44,856 nt of DNA from a virus: positions 1-44,856 of IMG/VR virus record IMGVR_UViG_3300009164_000131. The stretch is one strand, 5' to 3'. Position 1 is the first letter of the stretch; each line of letters begins with the position of its first letter. Below the pieces are notes generated by a model, which made no database searches, was not told the origin of the DNA, and worked only from the letters and a program-made list of their open reading frames with translations. Made by a program: the position numbers and the translations under genes. Positions 22,799-30,020 of the stretch are shown here, piece by piece.

Positions 22799-22874
22799 GC
22801 CCTCGTAGCTCATTTGGTAGAGCAACTGATTTGTAATCAGTAGGTGGTCAGTTCGAATCCGACCGAGGGCACCA
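22799..22874 (+). tRNA. tRNA-Thr (UGU)
   Basis: Acceptor GCCCTCG / CGAGGGC with encoded ACCA, D arm GCTCATTTGGTAGAGC, anticodon loop TTTGTAA (anticodon TGT), T loop TTCGAAT. Confidence 0.95.
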
Positions 22875-22886
22875 GTAAAGTATTAT

Positions 22887-22970
22887 GGAGAAGAAGCATC
22901 AATGGTGATGCAGTGGACTGTAAATCCGCCGACTTTGTCATGACTGGTTCGATCCCAGTATTCTCCACCA
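22887..22970 (+). tRNA. tRNA-Tyr (GUA), long variable arm
   Basis: Acceptor GGAGAAG / ATTCTCC with an A-G mismatch at the seventh pair and encoded ACCA, anticodon stem GTGGA/TCCGC with loop CTGTAAA (anticodon GTA), a long variable arm around GACTTTGTC and T arm ACTGG-TTCGATC-CCAGT. The class II shape is right for bacterial tRNA-Tyr. The D arm (GCATC/GATGC, AATGGT loop) is atypical. Confidence 0.88.
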
Positions 22971-22993
22971 CCTATATATTTCTAGGAGATTCC

Positions 22994-23077
22994 ATGGATG
23001 ACGGCACATTAATGTTTCTAATTGCTTTTATTATTACACCGATATTGATATTGTTAGTAACTACTATCTATGGATAA
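22994..23077 (+). CDS. very small membrane protein
   Basis: The 27-residue product (one helix, LMFLIAFIITPILILLVTTI) follows TAGGAGATTCC, a strong ribosome binding site, just after tRNA-Tyr. It overlaps the next gene by eight bases (ATGGATAA). Confidence 0.6.
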   Translation: MDDGTLMFLIAFIITPILILLVTTIYG

Positions 23078-23216
23078 ATGTTTATTCATACTTGGGAAAA
23101 TAGTAATGTTACCTGTCTATAGTGCCTTCGCAATTATTTGGCTCGGTGTCATGCCTGCTCTACTCTTTGGAATGTTGAAAGCTGTTATTTACTTAATATT
23201 GGACATGAAGCCATAG
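23070..23216 (+). CDS. small membrane protein
   Basis: The 48-residue protein has one long or two short hydrophobic helices (MLPVYSAFAIIWLGVMPALLFGMLKAVIYLIL). It overlaps the previous gene; the next begins two bases later. Function unknown. Confidence 0.6.
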   Translation: MDKCLFILGKIVMLPVYSAFAIIWLGVMPALLFGMLKAVIYLILDMKP

Positions 23217-23217
23217 C

Positions 23218-23670
23218 ATGCTATATCTAATTGAAACACTGACTGATAAGTTCTTTGAGTTACTTGCAGATGATCCTGTGAGACCAACCATACCACATGT
23301 TGATAGAGTCGGAGAGAACAAAGATATATTTGTCTATCGTGATGAGAGTGACACAGTGAAGGCAATCACTTGCGTATCCTATCAGGAATTCATTCCAACA
23401 AAAGAATCAGAGTTGTTTCAGCATTCAAGCACACCATCAAACGCAATCTTCTATACAATCTGGAGTTATGCTCCAGGTGCTGGACGGAAGTTAATCTTTG
23501 ATGCAGTGAAGCATATCAAAGCGACAGATCCAAGCATAGAACGATTCATTACACTATCACCGAAGACTGACATGGCTAAACGATTCCATCTTGGAAACAG
23601 AGCAATCATTCTTCGGGAAAACGATGAGACTGTCAATTACGAATACGTAGAAGGGAAAACCAATGGCTAA
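23218..23670 (+). CDS. GNAT-like hypothetical protein
   Basis: The 150-residue protein has an alternating alpha/beta pattern with an N-terminal helix pair and strands (DIFVYRDESDTVKAITCVSYQEF), ending FITLSPKTDMAKRFHLGNRAIILRENDETVNYEYV. The order suggests an acetyltransferase-like (GNAT) fold, but the acetyl-CoA pocket motif is not clear. Confidence in the family is low; the gene is well supported by tight spacing. Confidence 0.6.
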   Translation: MLYLIETLTDKFFELLADDPVRPTIPHVDRVGENKDIFVYRDESDTVKAITCVSYQEFIPTKESELFQHSSTPSNAIFYTIWSYAPGAGRKLIFDAVKHIKATDPSIERFITLSPKTDMAKRFHLGNRAIILRENDETVNYEYVEGKTNG

Positions 23671-23797
23671 TGTAAAGCAAGGCAATCTTACAAAGAGTCC
23701 GCAGTGGTGGAAACATCTAAAAGACTTCAAGCGATTCTTTTGGAAAGCAGAACGAAAAGCACATAACCAGAACATAAAGAAAGAATTCCATGAGTGA
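23663..23797 (+). CDS. hypothetical small basic protein
   Basis: The 44-residue product (SPQWWKHLKDFKRFFWKAERKAHNQNIKKEF) is Lys/Trp/Phe-rich and overlaps both neighbours by eight bases. Function unknown. Confidence 0.5.
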   Translation: MANVKQGNLTKSPQWWKHLKDFKRFFWKAERKAHNQNIKKEFHE

Positions 23798-23981
23798 TAC
23801 ACCATCCACATTCAAAGAACAATGGGAAGCAAAGAAGGTATTAAAACATGCAAAGAAGAAAGCCAAACGCCAACTACTTGCGCAAGGTTTTAACAAGAGA
23901 GAAGCAAACACAAAGATCAGTGAAGCATTGACTCGAATAGCATCAAGTCCAGCAAGAAGAGCAAGCGGAAGAGGAAGATGA
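23790..23981 (+). CDS. hypothetical small basic protein
   Basis: The 63-residue Lys/Arg/Ala-rich protein (KKVLKHAKKKAKRQLLAQGFNKREANTKISEAL, tail ARRASGRGR) may bind nucleic acid. It overlaps genes on both sides. Confidence 0.55.
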   Translation: MSDTPSTFKEQWEAKKVLKHAKKKAKRQLLAQGFNKREANTKISEALTRIASSPARRASGRGR

Positions 23982-24256
23982 AAATGAGTTACACTCGCTG
24001 GGGTAATTCGTCATGGTATTCCTTCTATTCTGACTCTGATAGTAGCGAAAGGAATGATCAAGTACTTGCGCTTTGGTATAGTACAGAGCAGGATCTTACT
24101 TGGTCCTATGAGGAACTAAGCCATGTAATGAAGCAGAGTGATGATAATATTACTGACTTCTTTATACGATACTATCATTGCACTGAGGATGAGGCAAGGG
24201 AAGCGAAGACAATCGTTGGCTGGTTCATGGCAGATGTGGAGGAAGATTTTAAATGA
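23978..24256 (+). CDS. hypothetical protein
   Basis: The 92-residue acidic, aromatic-rich protein (WGNSSWYSFYSDSD, LTWSYEELSHVMKQ) may start at 23978 or 23984. The segment DEAREAKTIVGWFMADVEEDF is helical. It overlaps both neighbours (ATGA at 24253). Confidence 0.6.
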   Translation: MKMSYTRWGNSSWYSFYSDSDSSERNDQVLALWYSTEQDLTWSYEELSHVMKQSDDNITDFFIRYYHCTEDEAREAKTIVGWFMADVEEDFK

Positions 24257-24486
24257 AGATTAATGCACTATTGACGAATATACACTATAGCACACTGGCC
24301 AAAGAACATATAGTAATGACAAGCCCAGCAACATTCCCCACTGTTACACCTGCCTGTTATATTCATATGAGTACACTAGAAAAGAATCATATTAATTTGT
24401 TAGATCCACAACCATATCCAGTAGTTACACCAGCATCCAATATCAAATTAAGTGCTGGAGCAAAGCAGTATTTGTGCTGGGAGTGA
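24253..24486 (+). CDS. hypothetical protein with two-fold internal repeat
   Basis: The 77-residue protein repeats a unit: HYSTLAKEHIVMTSPATFPTVTPAC then IHMSTLEKNHINLLDPQPYPVVTPAS, and LSAGAKQYL at the end starts a third. The repeats suggest an extended beta or binding array. Function unknown. Confidence 0.6.
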   Translation: MKINALLTNIHYSTLAKEHIVMTSPATFPTVTPACYIHMSTLEKNHINLLDPQPYPVVTPASNIKLSAGAKQYLCWE

Positions 24487-24522
24487 ATGAATGCTAAAAG
24501 AAATGATGTATTACGTGTGTGA

Positions 24523-24864
24523 ATGACATACCGCACAAAGTCCTGTAAATACTGCGGTATAGATCACAAGAAACGTGGTCCATTCTGCTCTAAGATATGC
24601 TCTAATAAGAATAGAACACATTCCGACGAGACAAAAGCAAAGATGTCTGCGTCTCAATCGGTGGCGCAACGTGTCCCAGAAGTGCTAGAGAAGACTTGGC
24701 ACCAGCGGACAAAGGCACAACTCAAGTCGCATGCCATGCATCGTAAGGATAATCTAGACAATGTTGAACTGGAACCCGATAATGTCTATCTGCCACCCAT
24801 GCGACCCACACTACCAACGACCAAATTCGTTCAAGACGGAGATTTATGGGAGGAAGTTGAGTAG
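24523..24864 (+). CDS. zinc-finger protein with NUMOD3-like motif
   Basis: The 113-residue protein has CKYCG and CSKICSN (zinc finger) and then HSDETKAKMSASQSV, a NUMOD3-like DNA-binding motif usually found in homing endonucleases. No nuclease domain is attached. It may be a free-standing remnant or a regulator. Confidence 0.6.
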   Translation: MTYRTKSCKYCGIDHKKRGPFCSKICSNKNRTHSDETKAKMSASQSVAQRVPEVLEKTWHQRTKAQLKSHAMHRKDNLDNVELEPDNVYLPPMRPTLPTTKFVQDGDLWEEVE

Positions 24865-24897
24865 AAATCTCCTTTTAAATCAATAAGATACGATAAT

Positions 24898-24918
24898 AAC
24901 CCTATTCTGAGTAGGGTT
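24898..24918 (+). terminator. CCCTA-type hairpin before the AAA+ gene
   Basis: AACCCTA / TAGGGTT with a 7-nt loop, followed by AAAAATATTCC rather than a clean T run. It may act as a terminator or processing site upstream of the promoter. Confidence 0.6.
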
Positions 24919-24929
24919 AAAAATATTCC

Positions 24930-24965
24930 TTTACTTTAATTCGCTTTTAACGTATAATTATTATA
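24930..24965 (+). promoter_or_regulatory. sigma-70-type promoter cassette
   Basis: TTTACT (24930-24935), 17-bp spacer ending AACG, TATAAT (24953-24958). The leader is about 30 nt and contains AAAGTAAAGAAATAA before ATG 24996. Confidence 0.85.
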
Positions 24966-24995
24966 TTGAGTTAATAAATGAAAGTAAAGAAATAA

Positions 24996-25928
24996 ATGAA
25001 TCTAATTAAAACTACCCTCCGCACTGTTGATAATAAAACTGAAATTATGATCGGTGAAGCTGGTCCTTTTAAAACCTCTAAAACTGGTGTGGCTCTTGAG
25101 AAAAACGTTGAGTACCACTATTTTAATACTACTGGTGTTAAATTACCCTACAGTGTTATCATCGGTGGTACTACTATCTCTGAGTCTAAAGCTGAAAGAT
25201 ACGATATTAACCAGAGATTCTCTTTTGTAGAGAAATTAGTGACCATGGTTGCTGCTGGTGTTCAGCCCTCTGCTGTTATTACTGGTTCTGGTGGTCTTGG
25301 AAAGACTTATACTGTTACTAAGACTCTTGAGAATGCTGGTTACAAAGATATTTCTGACCTTGCCTCGTTTCAGGTAGGTTCTGTTATTAGAATGGCTAAG
25401 TCCTTCTCCTTTGTGAAGGGTTATTCTACTCCGAAGGGTCTCTATCGTACTTTATTCGAAAATAATAAGTCTATTATTATATTTGATGACTGTGATGCTG
25501 TGTTAAAAGACCCTGTGGCTCTAAATCTATTGAAGGGTGCGCTTGATTCTTACGGAAAACGTATTATTTCTTGGAATGCTGACTTTAAAGATGAAGATTT
25601 GCCTAAGAGCTTTAATTTTGAAGGTCGTGTGATTTTTATTTCGAATCTAAGCCATGATAAAATCGATCAAGCGATTCGTAGTCGTTCTATGATGATCGAT
25701 TTGTCTATGACTCGCGAGCAGAAAATTGATCGTATGGCTCATATTGCTATGTCGGTTGAGTTTCTCCCTGAGTATTCTGCTGAACAGAAAGAAGATGCTC
25801 TTACTTTGATTCGTGAACTCAAAGATGATGCTAAAGAGATTAATCTCCGTACTTTGATCTCGGTTACTAAGATCCGTGCCTCTAATAAGGACTGGAAAGA
25901 TCTTGCTACTTATATGTTAACTGCTTAA
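24996..25928 (+). CDS. AAA+ ATPase
   Basis: The 310-residue protein has Walker A (GSGGLGKT, 97-104), Walker B (IIIFDDCD, 160-167), a sensor-1 Asn (VIFISN, 217) and candidate arginine fingers (AIRSRSMMID, 228-230). An N-terminal domain of about 70 residues precedes the ATPase. It resembles MoxR-like or clamp-loader-like AAA+ proteins, but no partner with a VWA domain is seen here. The strong promoter suggests a prominent early role. Its codon use (GGT/TCT/ACT-rich) differs from many neighbours. Confidence 0.8.
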   Translation: MNLIKTTLRTVDNKTEIMIGEAGPFKTSKTGVALEKNVEYHYFNTTGVKLPYSVIIGGTTISESKAERYDINQRFSFVEKLVTMVAAGVQPSAVITGSGGLGKTYTVTKTLENAGYKDISDLASFQVGSVIRMAKSFSFVKGYSTPKGLYRTLFENNKSIIIFDDCDAVLKDPVALNLLKGALDSYGKRIISWNADFKDEDLPKSFNFEGRVIFISNLSHDKIDQAIRSRSMMIDLSMTREQKIDRMAHIAMSVEFLPEYSAEQKEDALTLIRELKDDAKEINLRTLISVTKIRASNKDWKDLATYMLTA

Positions 25929-25943
25929 TTGGAAGGGTTTACT

Positions 25944-26180
25944 ATGAATTGGGTGAATATTGATGATGGTCTACCTGAAGCGGGAAAGCGAGTCCTAATT
26001 AAGACTACTACCTGTGGAATGATGGTAGCATCCATGGGTGGGGTTACAACAGAGTGGATTCTAGGATTCGGTTTCGAGGAAGGATGGCGTTGGGAGGTAA
26101 TCGATGATATTATCTTCACTCCAGAACAAGTAACCCACTGGATGGAACTTCCAAGTAACCCTACTGTGAGTAGGGGTTAA
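25944..26180 (+). CDS. DUF551-like small protein
   Basis: The 78-residue protein opens with NWVNIDDGLPEAGKRVLIKT and ends with VTHWMELPSNPT, the DUF551 pattern. The start at 25944 follows GGAAGGG. Its last codons coincide with the CCCTAC hairpin. Function unknown. Confidence 0.75.
   Translation: MNWVNIDDGLPEAGKRVLIKTTTCGMMVASMGGVTTEWILGFGFEEGWRWEVIDDIIFTPEQVTHWMELPSNPTVSRG
26157..26178 (+). terminator. CCCTACT-type hairpin overlapping the end of the DUF551 gene
   Basis: CCCTACT / AGTAGGG with loop GTG, followed by TTAAAAATAG. The hairpin is coding: it specifies the final residues of the upstream protein. Confidence 0.6.
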
Positions 26181-26189
26181 AAATAGTTC

Positions 26190-26225
26190 TTTACTTTAAT
26201 TCAATATTCAGGTATAATTATATTA
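26190..26225 (+). promoter_or_regulatory. sigma-70-type promoter cassette
   Basis: TTTACT (26190-26195), 17-bp spacer ending CAGG, TATAAT (26213-26218), predicted +1 at ATG 26225. The leader contains AAAAAAGGAAAC. Confidence 0.87.
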
Positions 26226-26248
26226 TGAAATCAAAAAAGGAAACAAAA

Positions 26249-26407
26249 ATGAAGAATAGTAAAAATAGTATGCTTGTGAATGACCTAATTGCTCTTGGTT
26301 TTACTGACCCAAAGAAAGTCGGTAAAGCTGTTGAAATTTATCTAAAAACAGGTAAGTTGTCTAAGCTGGGTACTGGTATCGGTGTGGCTCGTAAAGGGAG
26401 TAAATAA
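26249..26407 (+). CDS. hypothetical small basic protein
   Basis: The 52-residue protein (MLVNDLIALGFTDPKKVGKAVEIYLKTGKLS) has helix-turn-helix-like spacing and a basic tail. The ATG at 26249 follows AAAGGAAACAAAA; the leader ATG at 26225 is in frame and would add eight residues. Confidence 0.6.
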   Translation: MKNSKNSMLVNDLIALGFTDPKKVGKAVEIYLKTGKLSKLGTGIGVARKGSK

Positions 26408-26408
26408 T

Positions 26409-26732
26409 ATGAACGATTATGTGACTATTTCTGCTCTCGTGACCAAAGTTAATATTGGTGGTCTCGGTGGTGTTTTCGGTTCTGTTAATGGATACAAACT
26501 TAGTTCTATTCTCCATGGTGGTCGTCGAATTTCGCTGGCTGATAATAATTACTATTATTTACCTTCTTTGCATAAAGTTGTTTCTTATAAGGCGACCCCA
26601 GTAAGAAAAGAAATGGTTGTTACTGATGGTAAGTTTAATTTTGCTGAGAAGTTCGGTGACCGTAAAGGACAGTGGAATTTTAAGGTAGATGCTGCGACGA
26701 TTTATTCTATTGCGTTTAAACAGTTTAAGTAA
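26409..26732 (+). CDS. hypothetical protein
   Basis: The 107-residue protein is beta-rich (FGSVNGYKLSSILHGGRRISLADNNYYYLPSLH) and starts one base after the previous stop. Its codons are skewed to GGT/TCT/GTT as in the AAA+ gene, suggesting high expression or shared origin. Not recognised. Confidence 0.65.
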   Translation: MNDYVTISALVTKVNIGGLGGVFGSVNGYKLSSILHGGRRISLADNNYYYLPSLHKVVSYKATPVRKEMVVTDGKFNFAEKFGDRKGQWNFKVDAATIYSIAFKQFK

Positions 26733-26742
26733 AGGAAATATA

Positions 26743-26985
26743 ATGGAAGTATGTGAAAAAATTGAATATCGGGGTCAAGTATTTGATCGGTCTCATGGTA
26801 GTCCCTTTGACAGGGGTGCTGCTGATAGTTACTATCATCGTGCCCATGATCCGCATTATTACCCTGAAGGAACATACATCAACAAACGTATGGAATCTCG
26901 TGACATGAGTGGTGCTGAATTACGTGCATACTACATGGGTTATGAGTATAACGAACAGTTTGGTGATAAAAAGGATTGGGGTTAA
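26743..26985 (+). CDS. conserved small phage protein of unknown function
   Basis: The 80-residue protein contains FDRSHGSPFDRGAADSYYHRAHDPHYYPEG and AYYMGYEYNEQFGDKKDW, a pattern repeated in many phages. AAAGGAAATATA precedes the start. Function is unknown. Confidence 0.75.
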   Translation: MEVCEKIEYRGQVFDRSHGSPFDRGAADSYYHRAHDPHYYPEGTYINKRMESRDMSGAELRAYYMGYEYNEQFGDKKDWG

Positions 26986-27014
26986 AACCCAATAGTCTTT
27001 GTGGAGGGATATCC

Positions 27015-27125
27015 TTGGCAGACTTTAAACAGCCAAAACAGCAACTCGCAAGGGACAATAGCGTTCCTCATTGGATGATTAGATGTTTTATAGATATGGC
27101 GCCACTTGCGGCGATATCAATCTAG
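27015..27125 (+). CDS. possible small protein with TTG start
   Basis: The 36-codon frame begins with TTG 7 nt after GGAGGG, a strong ribosome binding site. The product is MADFKQPKQQLARDNSVPHWMI plus a hydrophobic end. There is no other candidate in this gap. Confidence 0.4.
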   Translation: MADFKQPKQQLARDNSVPHWMIRCFIDMAPLAAISI

Positions 27126-27168
27126 TCAGCGAATCATAAATTACCCATGGAAACCCGCAGTCGCTTTT

Positions 27169-27210
27169 TGCTGGTTTTTGACTATAAAGAAAAACCAGCA
27201 CTTATTTTTG
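27169..27210 (+). terminator. intrinsic terminator or bidirectional hairpin
   Basis: A perfect 11-bp inverted repeat, TGCTGGTTTTT (27169-27179) and AAAAACCAGCA (27190-27200), with a 10-nt loop, is followed by CTTATTTTT. The T-rich 5' arm could also serve the other strand. Confidence 0.7.
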
Positions 27211-27222
27211 GAGGGTTTACCT

Positions 27223-27414
27223 ATGACAGTATTAATCGCTAAACTCGACGATAAAATTGTTGAGATTATCAAAATGACTGAAACAGTGCAATTCTCCTCG
27301 GAGAAAGACTGGATATTGATCAGCCATCAGATTAGTAAAAGGGATAGTTTGCAAGTGAAGTGGTTGCAAGCGAGTAAGGTAAAATTTGATTGGATACGGG
27401 AGTTTATATTATGA
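27223..27414 (+). CDS. hypothetical small protein
   Basis: The 63-residue protein starts after GGAGGGTTTACCT. It looks alpha/beta (VLIAKLDDKIVEIIKMTETVQF). The stop overlaps the next start (ATGA). Confidence 0.6.
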   Translation: MTVLIAKLDDKIVEIIKMTETVQFSSEKDWILISHQISKRDSLQVKWLQASKVKFDWIREFIL

Positions 27415-27638
27415 ATACGATTGTTTTTGTATTAACAGTAGAGAATGAAGACGGGAAGTCAGTAGTTGGAGTTTATAGTACACATATGAAGGCATATGCC
27501 GAGAAGTGTGCCACTATACGTGACTGCTATGATATACCCGAGGATGAGGTAGCTGATGAAGACTTGGATAGCGAAGTTGAGTCCATGAACGTCTTCTTTG
27601 AGATCGCTCCGATTCAATTAGACAGATCACTTATCTAG
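27411..27638 (+). CDS. hypothetical acidic small protein
   Basis: The 75-residue protein opens with TIVFVLTVENEDGKSVVGVYSTHMKAYAEK and then a very acidic part (DIPEDEVADEDLDSEVE). It looks like small phage proteins that report or modify a substrate by a beta-strand core. Function unknown. Confidence 0.6.
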   Translation: MNTIVFVLTVENEDGKSVVGVYSTHMKAYAEKCATIRDCYDIPEDEVADEDLDSEVESMNVFFEIAPIQLDRSLI

Positions 27639-27649
27639 GAGAAAACTGA

Positions 27650-27856
27650 ATGTTATTGGAATTAATCAATAGTAGTAAGACCAGATTTGATATTAACTCT
27701 GAGTCTCATATAAGTAGATATAGGTACTTTCTTTTAGAGTCTACATGGGGCAAAGACTGTTGTCCTTTTATACTGGAGTTTCCATACGCATCAATTCCAG
27801 ATATGATCAAAGATAAACTAGTGCGTAAATATATAACAAATACGGTGGAATTATGA
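27650..27856 (+). CDS. hypothetical small protein
   Basis: The 68-residue protein (SRYRYFLLESTWGKDCCPFILEFPYASIPDMIKDKL) follows AGGAGAAAACTGA. It overlaps the next gene by four bases. Not recognised. Confidence 0.6.
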   Translation: MLLELINSSKTRFDINSESHISRYRYFLLESTWGKDCCPFILEFPYASIPDMIKDKLVRKYITNTVEL

Positions 27857-28071
27857 CATTAAAGCAGAAAGCGATGCTGGAAATTGCAAAAATGATAGCA
27901 TTTGCAACACTTTTTTCAGCAGTAGTATCAGTGACCCTTTACCTCGGTTATGGAGCATATGTAGGGACAGTCCTTCTAGTGGCTGGTATATGCTATATGG
28001 TCTATGTCGCTTACCTGATGAAGTTGGATGAACTTGAATCCAAAGATAAATTCAAAGATATGTTTAAATAG
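27853..28071 (+). CDS. small two-helix membrane protein
   Basis: The 72-residue protein has two membrane helices (MIAFATLFSAVVSVTLYLGY and YVGTVLLVAGICYMVYVAYLM) and a charged C-terminus. It is the last gene before the next promoter. Confidence 0.65.
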   Translation: MTLKQKAMLEIAKMIAFATLFSAVVSVTLYLGYGAYVGTVLLVAGICYMVYVAYLMKLDELESKDKFKDMFK

Positions 28072-28074
28072 TCC

Positions 28075-28110
28075 TTTACTTTAATTGAGTTTTCAGGTAT
28101 AATTATAGTA
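28075..28110 (+). promoter_or_regulatory. sigma-70-type promoter, start site at the gene ATG
   Basis: TTTACT (28075-28080), 17-bp spacer ending CAGG, TATAAT (28098-28103). The predicted +1 is the A of the first ATG of the next gene. Confidence 0.85.
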
Positions 28111-28400
28111 TGATGAATGAAATATTAAAACCGACCTTTGACTGGATTCGAACAGATTGGAACAGCAATAAGTATAGGTTCAGCGTAGAGATCTTTGCAT
28201 GGCTGATTAGTATCAGTTGCGCAATTACCATGGCTCTCACTGTTCCTAACCCTCCACTATTATACCTATATCCTGTATGGATTGCTGGGTGTACTCTCTA
28301 TGCACTATGTGCTTACAGTAGGCGATCGTTTGGAATGCTTCTTAATTACATGGTTCTAGTATTGATCGATATCGTTGGACTATTAAGAATGGTATTCTAA
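28110..28400 (+). CDS. membrane protein, about three helices
   Basis: The 96-residue protein has hydrophobic segments at FAWLISISCAITMALTV, YLYPVWIAGCTLYALCAY and LLNYMVLVLIDIVGLL. The first two codons are ATG; the first lies at the predicted transcription start, so the message may be leaderless or start at the second. Function unknown. Confidence 0.65.
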   Translation: MMNEILKPTFDWIRTDWNSNKYRFSVEIFAWLISISCAITMALTVPNPPLLYLYPVWIAGCTLYALCAYSRRSFGMLLNYMVLVLIDIVGLLRMVF

Positions 28401-28418
28401 CCGTAAGGAAAAGGTATT

Positions 28419-28640
28419 ATGGATGATAACAAGTTAAGAGCAGTAATAGCAGACGTTGATACGTTGATTACCGATTTAATACTGAAACACCAGATTGATG
28501 CCTTACTCATGTCATCATGCGTTCTAGCAAGATTGTGTATATTGAATAAGGAAATTGATGGGGGAAGTGATTTTAATCAACTGCTAACATCAATAATTGC
28601 CACTACTCAAGAGAGTCATGGTGATAGTATATTACATTAA
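28419..28640 (+). CDS. hypothetical helical small protein
   Basis: The 73-residue protein (LRAVIADVDTLITDLILKHQIDALLMSSCVLARL) is probably all-helical. AAGGAAAAGGTATT precedes the ATG. Not recognised. Confidence 0.6.
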   Translation: MDDNKLRAVIADVDTLITDLILKHQIDALLMSSCVLARLCILNKEIDGGSDFNQLLTSIIATTQESHGDSILH

Positions 28641-28655
28641 GAAATGGAAAGAAAA

Positions 28656-29564
28656 ATGAAACTCGCATTATGTTCCGATGTCCACTTAGAATTTGGGCAA
28701 CTCCACATAGAAAACACTCAGAATGCTGAAGTCCTACTTCTGTCTGGCGATATTTGCACAGCAAAAGATCTACTACCCACTGGGCTAGTAGGTTCTGGTA
28801 AGTATGCTCGTTTCATGGAATTTTTTACGACTTGCTCTAGGGAGTTCCCTCATGTTGTTTATATCATGGGTAATCATGAGCACTATCATGGGGATTTTAT
28901 AACCTCCATAGATATCATTCGAAATGCTCTAGCGCAGTTTGAGAATATTCATGTTCTTGAGAAAGAGGTATGGGTACTGGGGGACTATCAGTTTATCGGG
29001 GGTACTCTATGGACCGACATGAATGGTGGTGATATTGATACCATGTCTCATGTTGAATACCGTATGAACGATTTTAATCTTTGCTATAATGGGTCAAAGG
29101 TAATACACTATACTGTGAATAAACCACTCCTCGATGAGAATGGTGAACAGGTACTGAGTAAACATGGTGCTCCTCAATTCACTGAGGAAAAGATACGTAA
29201 GAAACGTACAGGTAATCTATCACCAAGTGATACTGTGGAAGACCATAAGAAAATGCTGGATTTTATTCGTGTAACTACTGAAGGTAAATATGATCAGAAG
29301 TTTATAGTAGTGGGTCATCATGCTCCAAGTAAGGGTTCAGAACATCCAAAGTATATGCATGATACGCTGATGAATGGAGCGTATAATTCTGTACTAGACG
29401 ATTTCATCATGGATCGTCCGCAAATTAAACTGTGGACTCATGGGCATACGCATGAGGACTTTGACTACATGATTGGAAGTACTCGGGTTGTATGTAATCC
29501 TCGTGGTTATATTAATCATGAAGAACGTGCAGAAACTTTTAAACTGAAGTATATTGAGGTATAA
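28656..29564 (+). CDS. metallophosphoesterase (calcineurin-like)
   Basis: The 302-residue protein has the full phosphoesterase motif set: SDVHLEF, LSGDIC, GNHEHYHG, VVGHHAPSKGSEHP and THGHTHEDFDY. Two metal ions bound by these His and Asp residues hydrolyse phosphomono- or diesters. The substrate could be nucleic acid or a nucleotide signal. The start at 28656 gives MKLALCSDVH, where motif I is at the N-terminus. Confidence 0.92.
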   Translation: MKLALCSDVHLEFGQLHIENTQNAEVLLLSGDICTAKDLLPTGLVGSGKYARFMEFFTTCSREFPHVVYIMGNHEHYHGDFITSIDIIRNALAQFENIHVLEKEVWVLGDYQFIGGTLWTDMNGGDIDTMSHVEYRMNDFNLCYNGSKVIHYTVNKPLLDENGEQVLSKHGAPQFTEEKIRKKRTGNLSPSDTVEDHKKMLDFIRVTTEGKYDQKFIVVGHHAPSKGSEHPKYMHDTLMNGAYNSVLDDFIMDRPQIKLWTHGHTHEDFDYMIGSTRVVCNPRGYINHEERAETFKLKYIEV

Positions 29565-29565
29565 T

Positions 29566-29712
29566 ATGGTATACGCATATAAACATGTTATGTATAATAT
29601 GATCATGCGTTATTTGAAGTGGTTCTCCGCTACACTTAATAGTAGATGTAGCGGTAATTGTAATCAAGGAAGGAATTGCAAATGTCAGACTATAGACCAG
29701 ACAGGTGGGTAG
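29566..29712 (+). CDS. small cysteine-rich protein (CNQGRNCKC)
   Basis: The 48-residue product begins one base after the previous gene's stop (TAATATG) and contains CSGNCNQGRNCKC, a motif I recall from small phage proteins. It overlaps the start of the next gene by about 31 bases in another frame. Metal binding by the cysteines is likely but untested. Confidence 0.55.
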   Translation: MVYAYKHVMYNMIMRYLKWFSATLNSRCSGNCNQGRNCKCQTIDQTGG

Positions 29713-30020
29713 TTGTAAAAATCAAAGGGGAAAATCTTCCTACAGTACATAAGGTATTTGCCTCATGGTATGGTGGTTATGCAGGAAGCGACTCATGGAA
29801 GCTGAACAGTGGTATTGTAAGTGTTACTCAGGATAGTACCTACTATTACTTTGAGGGTAGCTCGGGTTCTGTATATGAGTGTAGTAAGCATTCCTCCTAT
29901 GGAACGAATGGTTATGGTGCTGGGGTTCTTAATAACCTGATTGACAAAGTCATGAAGGCTGGTGGTGCTATTGAAGTACTACCAGAGGATACGAATTGGA
30001 TGGAAGTAGACTATGAATAG
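29682..30020 (+). CDS. conserved phage protein (YRPDRWVV family)
   Basis: The 112-residue protein starts MSDYRPDRWVVVKI and contains FASWYGGYAGSDSWKLNSGI and a glycine-rich SYGTNGYGAGVLNNL. This is a common phage protein of unknown function. GGAAGGAATTGCAA precedes the ATG. Confidence 0.75.
   Translation: MSDYRPDRWVVVKIKGENLPTVHKVFASWYGGYAGSDSWKLNSGIVSVTQDSTYYYFEGSSGSVYECSKHSSYGTNGYGAGVLNNLIDKVMKAGGAIEVLPEDTNWMEVDYE

Noticed and set aside
22844-23077. 77-codon frame running through tRNA-Thr and tRNA-Tyr
   Set aside because: Its first two-thirds lie in the tRNA genes. Only the last 27 codons, with a separate ATG and ribosome binding site at 22994, look real.
24487-24522. 11-codon frame between two accessory genes
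   Set aside because: It is too short to support and is not preceded by a clear ribosome binding site. It may only reflect coupling between neighbours.
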